The notes beneath the pieces are model-generated. The model saw nothing but the letters and a program-made list of their open reading frames with translations. It ran no database searches and had not been told where the DNA came from. The translations under genes and the position numbers were made by a program. Source: Betaproteobacteria bacterium (lineage in GTDB: Bacteria > Pseudomonadota > Gammaproteobacteria > Burkholderiales > Burkholderiaceae_C). Taken from it: 7,196 bases of DNA. This document shows positions 6,286 through 7,196 of this stretch, piece by piece; position 1 is the first letter of the stretch; every line of letters starts with the position of its first letter. The DNA is taken from NCBI GenBank assembly GCA_025354965.1, contig JANXLW010000138.1, positions 1 to 7,196 of the forward strand, in the 5' to 3' direction.

Positions 6286-7196
6286 TCAATTGCGTTTGAA
6301 GAAGCTTATCGGTACGCCGGTGGGAGCTGCCACGGGTTGCTTGCGGGCCTGCTGCAGCACCGAGTTTTTCATCTTGCCCACGACATGCATCTCGCAGGGC
6401 TTGCAGTCAAAGCGCAGAGTGAGCTTTTCTTTGCCATTGATGAGTTGCAGGGGTTCGGCTTTGATGGTGCCTTGCACGCCGGTGATGCCTTTGGCCTGCT
6501 TGGGGCACAGGCTCAAAGAAAAGCGCACGCAGTGCTTGGTGATCATCAAGCTGACTTCACCGGGTTCCTGCCGACTTTCATACGCGGCGGCGATCACCTT
6601 GACGCCGTGCTGGGCGTAAAAGTCATGTGCTTTTTGATTGAACACGTTGGCCAGGTAACTCAGGCTGTCTTCGGGATAGACTGCCGGCGGCTCTGCCGGC
6701 AATGCGCGCGGTAGGTGGACAAAGGTACGCGCGCGGACTACCTCCAGTGCCGCAACGGCTTCGCGGCGCAATGCGTTGAGAACGAAGGTTGGAACAAACC
6801 ACGGTTGTGAAAACTTCACCTGGACGTCCAATGCGACAAAAATCGTGGTGCCCAATTTGCTGACGTGCTCGCGCAGGTTGCTTATGGCCGTGTCAGTGTC
6901 CCTGGCCAACTGGCGGTCTGCGCCGGCGAAAGCTGCCTGCGCCGTGGCGCTGTATCCGTCTTCGTCGGTCAGGGTCAGCAAAATGCCTTGCGCCGTGTCC
7001 GTCAGATGAGCCCACAGCCCAATGCGCCGGTCGCTCGATTTTTTGTCCAGCACGCGCACCCAGTCGGCGTCACGGTTGCGGTTGACTTCCACGCCTTTGC
7101 GCAGATCTTTCAAACTCTCCATCGCATCTTTGGGGAACACACGCCAGCGCGAACCCGGCACCTCTTTCTTGGTCCCGTTACGCTCGGCCCGGTTGA
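6286..7196 (-). CDS. rlhA: U32 family protein, RlhA/YdcP-like 23S rRNA hydroxylation enzyme, C-terminal part
   Basis: RlhA of E. coli (formerly YdcP, annotated as a U32 peptidase) is needed for 5-hydroxycytidine at C2501 of 23S rRNA; many databases still call the family collagenase-like protease. The visible 302 residues are the C-terminal part, open to the right edge; the N-terminal U32 core is outside. Recognisable stretches are WRVFPKDAMESLKDLRKGVE with VNRNRDADW (the DUF3656-like region), then CVRFSLSLCPKQAKGITGVQG and FDCKPCEMHVVGKMK. These closely resemble the E. coli C-terminus as I recall it. Four cysteines (visible residues 222, 230, 264, 267) stand out; a metal or Fe-S role is possible but not shown here. 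The GTG at 7161 is not the start, because family-like sequence continues upstream. The gene converges on purL, with 23 bp between the stops. The RlhA subgroup is preferred over TrhP/YegQ because of the length and the C-terminal motif. Confidence 0.85.
   Translation of the reverse strand, partial: NRAERNGTKKEVPGSRWRVFPKDAMESLKDLRKGVEVNRNRDADWVRVLDKKSSDRRIGLWAHLTDTAQGILLTLTDEDGYSATAQAAFAGADRQLARDTDTAISNLREHVSKLGTTIFVALDVQVKFSQPWFVPTFVLNALRREAVAALEVVRARTFVHLPRALPAEPPAVYPEDSLSYLANVFNQKAHDFYAQHGVKVIAAAYESRQEPGEVSLMITKHCVRFSLSLCPKQAKGITGVQGTIKAEPLQLINGKEKLTLRFDCKPCEMHVVGKMKNSVLQQARKQPVAAPTGVPISFFKRN

Noticed and set aside
7159..7161. GTG as the start codon of the U32 gene
   Set aside because: In-frame codons upstream to 7194 read like continuing family sequence (NRAERNGTKKE), and the U32 core that should precede this region is missing, so the gene is cut by the window edge.

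Overview
The window looks like chromosomal DNA from a betaproteobacterium of the order Burkholderiales, most likely Comamonadaceae (Rhodoferax/Polaromonas-like). This rests on the style of the PurL and GlnD proteins, the moderately high GC, the map-glnD pairing and a GC-rich palindromic repeat that, from memory, resembles dispersed repeats of that family. No search was run, so the taxonomic call is an inference.

Layout, left to right. Positions 1-1284 (minus strand) hold map (methionine aminopeptidase, complete) followed 6 bp later by the N-terminal part of glnD (PII uridylyltransferase), which runs off the left edge. A 178-bp gap without a recognisable gene follows (1285-1462). Next is a small minus-strand module: an intact HTH antitoxin-like gene (1463-1777) preceded by the wreck of its HigB/Gp49-type toxin gene (1781-1913). 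The wreck keeps only the first ~18 and last ~25 codons, out of frame with each other. A good sigma70-type promoter and an inverted repeat lie just upstream.

From 2057 to 6262 (plus strand) lies purL, encoding a single-chain PurL (FGAM synthase with fused glutaminase) of about 1401 residues. It is roughly 100 residues longer than the E. coli protein. Two of the extra stretches are short palindromic DNA repeats inserted in frame and translated as part of the enzyme (about 3898-3976 and 5394-5472). At 6286-7196 (minus strand, convergent with purL, 23 bp apart) is the C-terminal part of an RlhA/YdcP-type U32 protein, a 23S rRNA hydroxylation enzyme, cut by the right edge.

All the intact genes but the antitoxin are housekeeping genes: protein N-terminal maturation, nitrogen signalling, purine synthesis and rRNA modification. 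No CRISPR array, phage, transposase or new defence operon is visible. The points of interest are the translated palindromic repeats in PurL and the decayed toxin with a surviving antitoxin beside a shared regulatory region.
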